Part shown: piece by piece, positions 15,708-24,004 of the stretch
Position numbering within the stretch: the first letter of the stretch is position 1
Layout: each line of letters begins with the position of its first letter
Assembly (NCBI GenBank): GCA_015062055.1
Contig: SUVK01000005.1
Span: forward strand, 21,207 to 85,206
Direction: 5' to 3'
DNA: 64,000 bases
Source: Akkermansiaceae bacterium
Lineage (GTDB): Bacteria > Verrucomicrobiota > Verrucomicrobiia > Verrucomicrobiales > Akkermansiaceae
Translations under genes and position numbers: made by a program
Notes under the pieces: generated by a model
Databases searched by the model: none
Told to the model about the DNA's origin: nothing
What the model saw: only the letters and a program-made list of their open reading frames with translations

Positions 15708-18233
15708 TTAAAGGGGGGCTTCGCTGGGCCAATGGTGTTTGGGGTAACGACCGGCCAGGTCTTTTTTCATTTGAGGATAGCCGTTTTTCCAGAACGAGGA
15801 GAGGTCTGAGGTAAGCTGGTAGGGGCGTTGGTTGGGCGCGAGAATTTCTACCAGACACTTAATGCGGCCATCTGCAATGGTTGGTGTTTCTGCAACGCCG
15901 AAAAGAAGCTGGCATTTGAGCCCGAAGGTGGGAGTGCCGTCTTCTCGGTACAAGAGCTTGACCTCTCGGCCATTGGATAATTTAATGGCTTTGGGGGCAT
16001 AGCGATTAAGGCACTCTTTTTGCCAAGGGGAGAGCCACTCTTGCAAAATGGGCAGCACGGGGCGTGTTGCAATGTCTTTGTAGCACACGGCTCCTTCGCA
16101 TATCATGGTGATGGTGACCAATCGGTCTTCTTCGCCGAATTCGGGCATCTCAAGCTCGGGCATGGCTTGGCGCAGGCAAGTCAGGCGATTGATCCATTGC
16201 AGAACATGGCCATCCCACCCCTCCAAGCGCAAATTGCCGCGTACTACTTGGTCTGCCAATAAGGGGGCGGCTGCATCGGGGGGCGCATCCCCGGTTTCTT
16301 TTTCGTTGAGCACCAAGTCGCGGTAAAGAATACGGTGGTAATTGAGTACGCGTTTACGGGGTGAGTCATACACGGCAATATCATCCTCGTGAGTGGCTAA
16401 ATCTGCGCTGTCTATCAATGTGCAGCGAGAGATGCGGGTTTCTACGTTTTTGCCGCCGATTTCTGCAATTTCCGCCGCCAGCACAAGTTCTGTTTGCGGG
16501 AAAAGGGCAACACCGGGTGTTAATTTACCGCTGCGCCGTCGGGTGAGGCGCGCCGTGTGGGTGGCTGTGCTGTTACGGGCAGCTACATTATCCGGATAAG
16601 CTGCCAGTAAGGCGCGAATAATCCCCTGACGATGCGTGGCAAAATCGGGAGTTGTGCGGCGCCCCGAGAGTTGTTGATACGCAGCCCGAATCTCTTTTGC
16701 TGCGCGTGCCATAATGCCCAATGCTGTGCAGGCTGCAGTGTCTCCGCGCAGTTGCTCGGCACGCTCCAAAGCACGCCATTCTGCCTGAAAATCCGTAAAG
16801 TCATCGTCAAGTCGCAGGGAATCATGCAACCCGCTATTCAGGGCGATGCTTTCGCTTTGAATCAACGCAGCAATGGCTGCCATCTCTGCTTCGCAGTGGT
16901 TATCTTGCCCGGCTACCAGCATGCGAGCTGTTACCGGGGGCAGGGGATAGCGCATCATTTTTTTGCCAACGCTCGTCAGTTCTCCATTCTCTGAGACTGC
17001 CCCCAAGTTAACTAACAATTGCCACGCTTGCGTAAATTGGTTTTCCGTGGGGGCATCCGGCCATGAGAAGTGGCGTAGACCTTCTTGCCCGATGGCTCCC
17101 CATGACAGCAAATTAAGAAATGCCGCTGATATGTCGGCCCGGTGTACCTCGGGTGCCGGGAATGCTGCGCGCCGACGGTGGTCTGCCTCGCTCCATAACC
17201 GTATACATTTACCCGGACCGAGTCGCCCGGCACGCCCGGTGCGCTGGTCTGCCTGTGCGCGAGAGATAGGCACCACATGCAAGGTAGAAAGCCCACGCAT
17301 GGGGTCCCACCGTGCTTCTCGAGCGGTTCCGCTGTCAACTACGGCCCGTACGCCTTCAATAGTGAGGGAGGTTTCTGCAATGTTGGTGGATACAATGACG
17401 CGGGGGCAGTCGCCTTTTTCTACAGCCAGAGCTTGAGCCTCGGGGGTGAGTTGACCATGCAGGGCATATACCTCTCGCCCTCTCATCCAACTCACGTTTT
17501 CCAGAATCTCCACCGTACGCCGAATCTCATACGCACCCGGTAAAAAGACAAGTATATCTCCCTCTGTTGATTCCGTTAATTGACGAACGGCAGCAGCACA
17601 TTGCTCCCACACGGGCGGGGCGTTGACGTAGCCTCGGTTGTCGCGTACGGGCACGGGGGGCATATAGCTTATTTCTACCGGGTACAGGCGCCCCTCGGCT
17701 CGCAGTATGGTGGCTTGCGGCAGGTAGTCTTGCAATTTGTCCAGCTCGAGCGTGGCCGACATGACAAATACACCCAAGTCTTTGCGGGTGCTGCGTTGCA
17801 GCTCTATGGCGCGGGCTAAACACAAATCGCCCGACAGGCGGCGCTCGTGCACTTCGTCAAAAATAATTGCGCTCACGCCTTGCAACTCAGGGTCTTCGGT
17901 GAGACGGCGTTCCAAAAGTCCATCCGTCATGAAGAGAATGCGTGTATTGGCATTGTATCGGGAGTCGAACCGCACGCAGTATCCCACCTCATCCCCCAAT
18001 TTACACGGAAACTGACGAGCCACGAATCCGGCCAATAATCGGGCGGCCAGCCTGCGGGGCTGCACGACGATGATGGTGCCTCTTTCTCCCACACCGGCAT
18101 CTAACAACATGCGGGGTATGCGAGTCGATTTGCCGCTGCCCGTGGGAGCGCTCAGCAGTACGCAGAATCCCGGGGCCTTTACGGCTTGCATCACCTCGTC
18201 TCTGAGGGCTTCTATGGGGAGGGTGGCGTTCAT
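15708..18233 (-). CDS. hrpB: DEAH-box ATP-dependent helicase HrpB
   Basis: Superfamily 2 helicase. Walker A APTGSGKST is at residues 29-37, with Walker B FDEVHERRL, motif III MSATLELDKL, and motif VI QRTGRAGRLGPGKCIRLW. The C-terminal half contains the HrpB-specific region (LLADQVVRGNLRLEGWDGHVL, FWKNGYPQMKKDLAGRYPKHHWP). The length of 841 residues is close to the 809-824 of E. coli. The start is placed at ATG 18233 (MNATLPIEALRDEVM) because it overlaps the TGA of the galactosidase gene as ATGA. The in-frame ATG 48 bases upstream would add 16 residues unlike the family. The exact role of HrpB is poorly known. Confidence 0.92.
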   Translation of the reverse strand: MNATLPIEALRDEVMQAVKAPGFCVLLSAPTGSGKSTRIPRMLLDAGVGERGTIIVVQPRRLAARLLAGFVARQFPCKLGDEVGYCVRFDSRYNANTRILFMTDGLLERRLTEDPELQGVSAIIFDEVHERRLSGDLCLARAIELQRSTRKDLGVFVMSATLELDKLQDYLPQATILRAEGRLYPVEISYMPPVPVRDNRGYVNAPPVWEQCAAAVRQLTESTEGDILVFLPGAYEIRRTVEILENVSWMRGREVYALHGQLTPEAQALAVEKGDCPRVIVSTNIAETSLTIEGVRAVVDSGTAREARWDPMRGLSTLHVVPISRAQADQRTGRAGRLGPGKCIRLWSEADHRRRAAFPAPEVHRADISAAFLNLLSWGAIGQEGLRHFSWPDAPTENQFTQAWQLLVNLGAVSENGELTSVGKKMMRYPLPPVTARMLVAGQDNHCEAEMAAIAALIQSESIALNSGLHDSLRLDDDFTDFQAEWRALERAEQLRGDTAACTALGIMARAAKEIRAAYQQLSGRRTTPDFATHRQGIIRALLAAYPDNVAARNSTATHTARLTRRRSGKLTPGVALFPQTELVLAAEIAEIGGKNVETRISRCTLIDSADLATHEDDIAVYDSPRKRVLNYHRILYRDLVLNEKETGDAPPDAAAPLLADQVVRGNLRLEGWDGHVLQWINRLTCLRQAMPELEMPEFGEEDRLVTITMICEGAVCYKDIATRPVLPILQEWLSPWQKECLNRYAPKAIKLSNGREVKLLYREDGTPTFGLKCQLLFGVAETPTIADGRIKCLVEILAPNQRPYQLTSDLSSFWKNGYPQMKKDLAGRYPKHHWPSEAPL

Positions 18234-20272
18234 CTGCAAGGGGTAAGTAAGATGACGGCAGATTGCAACGGGCGGTTCCATCGCAAGGGTAATCCCCGGT
18301 ACATGAGCTCTTGTCCACTCATTTCTGTCTGATTAGCAGGGCAATGGTAGCCGGTTGTGTCAGGCATTAATTCTTCTATGTGGTACGTGGCATTTTCATC
18401 TATGCCTCGCAACAGAATATGGGTGCATTGGTCGGTAAAGGCGCGCTCTGTGGTGTAGGCCAGCAGCAGCGCATGCTTGCCATCTGTGTAAAGCAGGGCG
18501 CAGTCTGTGCTTTCGTAGGGGGAAACTAAGCGGTACAAATCCCCCAGTTGGGTTAGCGGGGCGAGCCTGCGGTACAGTCGCAGACGTTGCTGAATTTCCG
18601 TGGCGTCTTGTTCGCTCAGGTGGCGTGGGTCGAGCTCGAATCCGAGTCTGCCTGCCAGGGCAACATCGAAGCGGAACTTGAGCGAGGTGCTGCGCCCCGT
18701 GTACAGATTGGGGCTGACGGTAACATGCGCCCCCACTGCGTTGGCCGGGAACAGGTGAGAGGCACTCCACTGCATGCGCAAGCGGTCATACGCATCGGTG
18801 TTATCGCTCAGCCAGAACTCTTCGTGGTATTGGGCCGCGCCGTGGTCCATGCGTCCGCCCCCTGCCGAGCAGCATTGAAACGTGACAGCCGGGAACAACG
18901 TGCGCAGGTTGTGCATGATGCGGTAATAGGCTGCTATGTAGTCAAAATAGAGGTTGGGGTGCGCGGCATCGGTTATCATGCGGTTGCAATCCCACTTAAC
19001 ATAGCTGATGTTAGGGTAGGCGTACAACACATTTGCTACGCTTTTGATGATGTGGTCTTGCACCTCGGTAAGACCGAGGTTGAGCACTAACTGGTTCCGT
19101 TGTTGTGTGGGGGGAATGCCGGGTAAATGAATGGCCCATTCGGGGTGCCGCCGGTACAACTCGCTTCGGGGGCTTACCATTTCGGGCTCCATCCAGATTC
19201 CGAGACTCAGGTTGAGCTCTTCGGTGGCATCGTTGAGCGGTTTGAGCCCGCGTGGCAAGCGGTCTGTGTCCGGCTGCCAGTCGCCCAATGAGGTTGTGTC
19301 GTCCGTTCGCTTGCCGAACCATCCGTCATCCAGCACAAACATGTCGATGCCGAGCTCGGCGGTGGCATCCATCATCTCCATCAAAGCTCTTTCACTGATG
19401 TCAAAATGCACGCCTTCCCAGCTGTTCAGCAGCGTACGCCGTATTTGCTCGCCGTGGGGGATTACTCTGCGACGCAGGTAACGGTGCAGTCGGCGGGTGG
19501 CGTCTCCTTTGCCGTGCCGGGATGCAAGAATCAGCGCCTTGGGTAAATCCAGCCGTTGTCCCGCTGCCAATGTGTAGGGTGCTTGAGAAAAATCATGCCC
19601 CAGTCCCAAAAATCCTACACCTTGTGCATTGTGGGTGAAATTGATGGTATAGTTGCCACTCCAACACAAGGATGCCAGCAAACAAGTTCCGCTTTCTTCT
19701 TGCGCGGGGGAATCGAGTGAGAGCAGCATAGCCGGTATGCCTTCTTGCGCTGCCTTAATGCCCGTGCAAGCTTGTGCGCTCAGGGTGTTGCCGCGCTTCA
19801 CTTCTTCTTCTTGCAGCATGTGCTCGCCTGCCCATACGCCACGAAACGTGCCGGCATAATAGCTGCGTGCCTGTTGCTGAATGCTTGCGGAATAGCCACG
19901 TATAATTTGCAGCGGTGTCCTTGTGCCATTGAGGATGCTGACCTGTTGAGTATAAACTCCTTCTTCTGATAATTGTGCCACAAGGCAAATCTCGATATCG
20001 GGGTAACGAGCGTCTGCAAGCATTATCTTCAGCTGCCCGTTTTCTGCTTGGCTTGAGACCGGTTGCGGGCTCAACCCCATGCTGCCATCCGGCAGAAGCA
20101 GTTGCAGGGCATATTCCCCCGACAAATGGTGTGACGGGTAGCCTGTGCGCGATTGGTAATCCGTTAAGTACTCGCAGCGTATGGGCATGCTTGCATGGTG
20201 AGCTACATCAAAGGCTCCGTTATTCCATGTGATGCTGCCGTATGGATAGGTAACGCAGGGGGTGGCATTCAT
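18230..20272 (-). CDS. GH36 alpha-galactosidase
   Basis: 680 residues. It hydrolyses terminal alpha-1,6- or alpha-1,3-linked galactose from oligosaccharides. Family 36 signatures: N-terminal beta-sandwich (SRTGYPSHHLSGEYALQLL), DDGWFGKRTDD, the nucleophile Asp428 in YVKWDCNRMI, CCSAGGGRMDHG, and the acid/base region WLSDNTDAYDRLRMQW. No signal peptide is present, so it should act in the cytoplasm on imported sugars. It is slightly shorter than the 700-730 of many relatives, but all core motifs are present. It is coupled to hrpB by a 4-nt overlap and lies 17 nt after the upstream unknown gene. The link of a glycosidase with RNA-related genes is unusual. Confidence 0.92.
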   Translation of the reverse strand: MNATPCVTYPYGSITWNNGAFDVAHHASMPIRCEYLTDYQSRTGYPSHHLSGEYALQLLLPDGSMGLSPQPVSSQAENGQLKIMLADARYPDIEICLVAQLSEEGVYTQQVSILNGTRTPLQIIRGYSASIQQQARSYYAGTFRGVWAGEHMLQEEEVKRGNTLSAQACTGIKAAQEGIPAMLLSLDSPAQEESGTCLLASLCWSGNYTINFTHNAQGVGFLGLGHDFSQAPYTLAAGQRLDLPKALILASRHGKGDATRRLHRYLRRRVIPHGEQIRRTLLNSWEGVHFDISERALMEMMDATAELGIDMFVLDDGWFGKRTDDTTSLGDWQPDTDRLPRGLKPLNDATEELNLSLGIWMEPEMVSPRSELYRRHPEWAIHLPGIPPTQQRNQLVLNLGLTEVQDHIIKSVANVLYAYPNISYVKWDCNRMITDAAHPNLYFDYIAAYYRIMHNLRTLFPAVTFQCCSAGGGRMDHGAAQYHEEFWLSDNTDAYDRLRMQWSASHLFPANAVGAHVTVSPNLYTGRSTSLKFRFDVALAGRLGFELDPRHLSEQDATEIQQRLRLYRRLAPLTQLGDLYRLVSPYESTDCALLYTDGKHALLLAYTTERAFTDQCTHILLRGIDENATYHIEELMPDTTGYHCPANQTEMSGQELMYRGLPLRWNRPLQSAVILLTPCR

Positions 20273-20289
20273 GGGTGGGAAGAATGAGT

Positions 20290-21039
20290 TTATTCATACT
20301 TGCGGGCTTCTCTGCGGGCGCGGCGAAGGCGCTCTCTCTCGTTGAATGCCTGTTTGCCGATTTTTGATTCGCGGTTCAGGTCTCGGGCGGCCTCCAATGC
20401 GGCGATTGCCTCTAACAATTTGGCCTCGGTGTAGGGAGTATGTGCACCTGTGTAACCACGGCTGTATTGCAGCAGCAGGGCGGGGTACAAGCAACGGTAG
20501 CCGATGAATTGCTGCTGCTCTTCCGTAGCTAGGGGGTGTTTGAGCAAATCACGGCATTCTGCTACGATTTTCTCCAATGTCTTGTCATCAATGTCTTCAA
20601 CACTAAGCGATGCACATAACAGGTAGAGTCTTGCGGAAAATTCTTGCTCTGCCGTTCGTGGCTCGCGCTCGGGGGCTTCTGCTTGTTTTTTTGCCGTTTC
20701 TATCTGCTCGGCAGAAAGCCCGTGTAATCGTAGTGCGGCGTAGGGCCCTTTTTCATCTGATACGACCAGACAGGGCAATTCACAAACGCCGGCATAGATG
20801 GCCTCTGCTTGGGTTTGCGCCTCGCTGCGGTTTCGGCATTCTCTCGGCAATACTTTTACCTCGATTTCTGTATTCTCGGGCAAGATGTTGAGAACAACCT
20901 GTCGGGCTTCATCTCTTTGTTGCTCATCACCTATATAAATGAGATAAGAGTCAGCCGAGCAATGCTGATGAAAAAATGACACTGCCGTCCCACAGAGCAA
21001 CAGCTTGCCGAAAACGTGGCTGGCGCGTTTTATTCGCAT
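20290..21039 (-). CDS. Unknown exported protein with charged helical tail
   Basis: 249 residues from ATG 21039 (MRIKRASHVFGKLLLCGTAV), which overlaps the khpB-like gene by 10 nt. The longer frame from 21294 merely reads the khpB-like gene in another frame. A probable signal peptide ends near HCSA. Next comes a small alpha/beta segment (SYLIYIGDEQQRDEARQVVLNILPENTEIEVKVLP) and then a highly charged helical region ending RERLRRARREARKYE. No family was recognised. It lies in the middle of the long run. Confidence 0.7.
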   Translation of the reverse strand: MRIKRASHVFGKLLLCGTAVSFFHQHCSADSYLIYIGDEQQRDEARQVVLNILPENTEIEVKVLPRECRNRSEAQTQAEAIYAGVCELPCLVVSDEKGPYAALRLHGLSAEQIETAKKQAEAPEREPRTAEQEFSARLYLLCASLSVEDIDDKTLEKIVAECRDLLKHPLATEEQQQFIGYRCLYPALLLQYSRGYTGAHTPYTEAKLLEAIAALEAARDLNRESKIGKQAFNERERLRRARREARKYE

Positions 21040-21509
21040 GTCGGCGAGATTCGGCTGATGGTGATGCGTTTGAATCTCGATTCTGTGTCTTCGGATTCGG
21101 TGGCAATGCCCTCTATTTTTGCCAGTTCGTTGTGTACCAAACGACGTTGGTAGGCATTGAGTTTCTCCATTAGCAGCGGTTGCCCGGTTTGCAGTACTCG
21201 CTCTGCGCGAGCTCTCGCACGTCTCAATAATTTTGCCTCGCTGCGGGCTCGGTATTGGTCGCAGTCTACTCGCACGCGCGGGGCATCTGCCCACTTTGCC
21301 TGTACCATGCGGTTGACGAGGTATTGCAAGTCATCGAGCCTATCGCCCTCTTCGCCAATGAGAAAGCGAGCATCCGGGCTGGTTATCATGACGCATACTC
21401 CATCTTCTGCCGAAGCGGTGCTCAGTTCAAAATCAAAGCCCAGAGACGAAAGAATCGAGTTGGCTGCCGTAACAGCCAACTCGGTAAGATTGTATTCGGT
21501 GTTCTCCAT
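21030..21509 (-). CDS. KH/R3H RNA-binding protein, KhpB (Jag)-like
   Basis: 159 residues. The start is at ATG 21509, 7 nt after the BI-1 stop. A KH domain (about 36-80) has the GxxG loop as IGEEG (52-55) in RFLIGEEGDRLDDLQYLV, matching the Jag pattern. A C-terminal R3H domain has R123-x2-H126 (RRLVHNELAKIEGIATES) ending FKRITISR. The N-terminal jag_N domain of Firmicute KhpB is missing, as is usual in other phyla. It is expected to bind single-stranded RNA, perhaps as a small-RNA chaperone with a KhpA partner, which is not in this window. Confidence 0.88.
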   Translation of the reverse strand: MENTEYNLTELAVTAANSILSSLGFDFELSTASAEDGVCVMITSPDARFLIGEEGDRLDDLQYLVNRMVQAKWADAPRVRVDCDQYRARSEAKLLRRARARAERVLQTGQPLLMEKLNAYQRRLVHNELAKIEGIATESEDTESRFKRITISRISPTCE

Positions 21510-21516
21510 ATGAAGA

Positions 21517-22218
21517 TTACTCTCTATCGCCGAGGAAACGCAGCAGATACAGGAAGAGACAGTAGAAGTTGATGTAGAGATTGAGCGCTCCGAAAATGGC
21601 ACCTTTCTCGCGGAGTGTTTTGTCGTCTATGGTGGCGCCTTCATACTGAAGACGCTGGAAGTCATAGGCCGTAAAGAGCGCGAAAATGATGATGCCGGCA
21701 ATACTGATACCAAGCTCCAAGGCGGTGCCTCCAACGAAAATGTTGACAATGGAAGCGATAATCAGACCAAAGAGCATCATCATAAGCGTGCGTCCTAAAC
21801 CACTGAGGTTGCGCTTGGTGGTTAAGCCATACAGAGCCATTGCTCCGAACATGCCTGCCGTGCAGGCAAAGGTTACTCCCAATGACTCATTGGTGTAGAT
21901 ATGCAGAATCGGACTGAGCAGTGCGCCTTGCACGGCAGAGTATGCTATCATCAACACTTTGAGTGCGCCCGAAGTTAGCTTGTTGGCGGCAAAGCACATA
22001 ATCAGCACAACGACGAGAGGTACAAAACAAAGTGCCGAATAGTGCTCCATTAAAGAGTACATCAGGTTGAGGTCATTCTCCACATAAATGGCTAAACCTG
22101 CGGATATGACCAAGGAAAGGGCTAACCAAGTGTATACTTTGTTGAAGTAGGTGCGGATGTTGTCGGCAATGTGTTCTGCCGTCTGCGCCTGAAGGGTTGT
22201 TTGCTGTTGGTATTCCAT
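21517..22218 (-). CDS. Bax inhibitor-1 (YccA/YbhL) family membrane protein
   Basis: 233 residues with about seven hydrophobic segments (WLALSLVISAGLAIYV, LCFVPLVVVLIMCFA, VLMIAYSAVQGALLSPI, VTFACTAGMFGAMALYG, TLMMMLFGLIIASIVNIF, LGISIAGIIIFALFTAYDF). It ends with the conserved DTL-like region and ALNLYINFYCLFLYLLRFLG. This is the UPF0005/BI-1 family: bacterial members are calcium-leak or FtsH-associated membrane proteins. ATG 22218 is chosen over GTG 22224 because it sits 6 nt after a consensus -10. It is the first gene of a seven-gene, closely spaced minus-strand run. Confidence 0.9.
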   Translation of the reverse strand: MEYQQQTTLQAQTAEHIADNIRTYFNKVYTWLALSLVISAGLAIYVENDLNLMYSLMEHYSALCFVPLVVVLIMCFAANKLTSGALKVLMIAYSAVQGALLSPILHIYTNESLGVTFACTAGMFGAMALYGLTTKRNLSGLGRTLMMMLFGLIIASIVNIFVGGTALELGISIAGIIIFALFTAYDFQRLQYEGATIDDKTLREKGAIFGALNLYINFYCLFLYLLRFLGDRE

Positions 22219-22224
22219 GGGCAC

Positions 22225-22252
22225 ATTCTACCACACGCGCGTGCGTTGTCAA
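22225..22252 (-). promoter_or_regulatory. BI-1 operon promoter, predicted leaderless
   Basis: TTGACA (22252-22247), 16 bp, TAGAAT (22230-22225), 6 nt to ATG 22218. It is the only strong promoter I see for the run down to 14103. Confidence 0.65.
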
Positions 22253-22287
22253 GTGTGGATTATTGCTTATGATGATAATGGTGTTAT

Positions 22288-22941
22288 TTAATCCAACATT
22301 TCATCCACGGAGCCATAGATGAGTCCGACGATAGTGATGACGATACCACAGGGTAAGTCTACACCGACAAAGAGGAGTGCTGCAGCCGGGTAGGCGTAAA
22401 GGGCATGTGGGGTCAGTCGACTATCTTTTGTTATTTTTACGTTGTGCGCGTGTCCGTTACATGCACAATGGGATGTGTATCTTTTATTAAATGGATAGAA
22501 CCCGACGGGCTTGCGTGCCTGTTCCGGCAAAGTCGTCAACGGGTGGGCGATATCTTGTTCAAATTGGCAGTAGGTGTTGCCCGCCGAGTCTTTCGCGAGC
22601 ATGACGGGATAATAGGCGATGGGCTCGTTGGTTGAGGTGCGTGTGTAATTGCAGTGAAGGTGGATATCTGCCGCATGCCAATACCGGAGCTTTCTTTCTC
22701 TCAGGCTAACGGCTTTGCCGGCAACATAATGTTGGTTCGCAACCTTGTATACGGGGGTGGTACATTCCGCAATGTCGCGAACGTCGCAATGCTCGGCATA
22801 TTTGCCGGGGATGTGCTCAGCCACCATGACTCCCTCGTACGCTGTACCCAGTGACATAACCGGCGCACTGAGTAACGGCCCGCACGAGCTGATGAGTGCG
22901 GTAAGAATGGCCACCCCTGTATATTGAAGCTGTTTCTCCAT
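22288..22941 (-). CDS. Unknown lipoprotein
   Basis: 217 residues from ATG 22941, which shares one base with the stop of the thioredoxin gene (TAATG), so the two are coupled. The signal peptide ends in a lipobox (ISSC, Cys20). A Tyr/His-rich mature part contains several cysteines (CDVRDIAECTTPVY, HCNYTRTSTNEP, SHCACNGHAH). It ends in a hydrophobic segment (AAALLFVGVDLPCGIVITIVGLIYG) like the tails of YceK/YidQ-type small lipoproteins, although that relation is tentative. A longer frame upstream is only a shadow of the thioredoxin gene. The several cysteines and the thioredoxin neighbour hint at disulfide chemistry. Confidence 0.72.
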   Translation of the reverse strand: MEKQLQYTGVAILTALISSCGPLLSAPVMSLGTAYEGVMVAEHIPGKYAEHCDVRDIAECTTPVYKVANQHYVAGKAVSLRERKLRYWHAADIHLHCNYTRTSTNEPIAYYPVMLAKDSAGNTYCQFEQDIAHPLTTLPEQARKPVGFYPFNKRYTSHCACNGHAHNVKITKDSRLTPHALYAYPAAALLFVGVDLPCGIVITIVGLIYGSVDEMLD

Positions 22942-23894
22942 TATTGCGCCTGCTGCTTTGCTTTCAGGGTTTTCAGTACGGCTGCAGGGTCGGCGAACAT
23001 AGTTTCGATTTCTCGGCGCAGGTCTGCTGCTTCTGCGGCGTTGGAGTATTCTGCAATCAAGAGCATGATGGCTTTGAGCTCCAGTACATCGGCTTCTGTT
23101 CGCGCTGTCATGACCAGATAATTTTGGGCGCGCTCCAAGTACTCCATTCTCATGGCTCGTACGGTGGCCGCACATTCGGGGGAGGCCCCTTCTAACGCTG
23201 TTTCAAAATGTTGCAGGGCTTGTTTTCTATTATTGCCGGCAGCATTGATTTGTTGTTTTAAGTTTTCGAGACGATTGGTATCATCAATTTCTGTATGAAT
23301 ACCGGTGGTATTATCGGGGTCGTAGAGCGAAATTTCGTCTCTCATGGAGCGGAAATAGGGCTTGAGCTCGGGTCTCAACGAGGTGTATACCTCCATAAGT
23401 GCAGTGGCGCGGGCGACCCCGGTAAGCTCTCTTGCTTTGGCTGCTTTTTCTTTGTTGGTCAGCGCCTCGTTAAGTGGGGAGATGACGTGCTCAATGGTGT
23501 CTCTACCGCCGATAAAACCACCCAGTACCGCGCCATCGGCATCCAATACCAATACGGATGGATAGTTTGTGATTTGGTAGCGATTCGCAATTTCACGGTT
23601 GCGAGCATGCAGTTCAGCACCAATTTTGTTGACGTTTTTCGGCACATCTACCTCCATCAGCACAAACTTGTCTTCAGCATATTCTCTGAACGCGCGGGTA
23701 TCAAGAATTGAGCTGCGCAGGCGTATGCACCATCCACACCAGTCCGAGCCGGTGAAATCTACCAAGATGGCTTTTCCTTCTTTCTTGGCTTTGGCTTTAG
23801 CTGCTTCAAAGTCGGTCATCCATTCTGCCCCGTGAGAGGGTGTCGCCATTACGATGGCTGCGATGGCTGCTGTGGTATAAAATACGCGTTGCAT
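22941..23894 (-). CDS. Exported thioredoxin-like protein
   Basis: 317 residues. A signal peptide (MQRVFYTTAAIAAIVMATPSHGA) is followed by a thioredoxin fold with the active site W52-C53-G54-W55-C56 in LVDFTGSDWCGWCIRL. This resembles the DUF255/thioredoxin_7 group rather than classical CGPC thioredoxin. The cis-Pro region is present (YQITNYPSVLVLDADG). The C-terminal 170 residues are helical and charged and may form an extra binding domain. It likely works as a disulfide reductase or isomerase in the periplasm. It is coupled to the cysteine-rich lipoprotein downstream. Confidence 0.88.
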   Translation of the reverse strand: MQRVFYTTAAIAAIVMATPSHGAEWMTDFEAAKAKAKKEGKAILVDFTGSDWCGWCIRLRSSILDTRAFREYAEDKFVLMEVDVPKNVNKIGAELHARNREIANRYQITNYPSVLVLDADGAVLGGFIGGRDTIEHVISPLNEALTNKEKAAKARELTGVARATALMEVYTSLRPELKPYFRSMRDEISLYDPDNTTGIHTEIDDTNRLENLKQQINAAGNNRKQALQHFETALEGASPECAATVRAMRMEYLERAQNYLVMTARTEADVLELKAIMLLIAEYSNAAEAADLRREIETMFADPAAVLKTLKAKQQAQ

Positions 23895-23949
23895 AATAGG
23901 TGTTATTTTTGTGCTTTTTCAAGATGCTGAATACAGCTGTTTTATCAAG

Positions 23950-23983
23950 AACAGGCAAGACCACCGCTGTAGCCTTGCCTGTT
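23950..23983 (-). terminator. fucO terminator hairpin
   Basis: 10-bp stem AACAGGCAAG / CTTGCCTGTT with a 14-nt loop downstream of fucO. There is no long T-run. Confidence 0.5.
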
Positions 23984-24004
23984 GAATGACGTTAAAAATA
24001 GAAA

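Noticed and set aside
21040..21294. 85-residue N-terminal extension of the 20290 gene
   Set aside because: Arg/His/Ser-rich and overlapping the KhpB-like gene; ATG 21039 begins a signal peptide.
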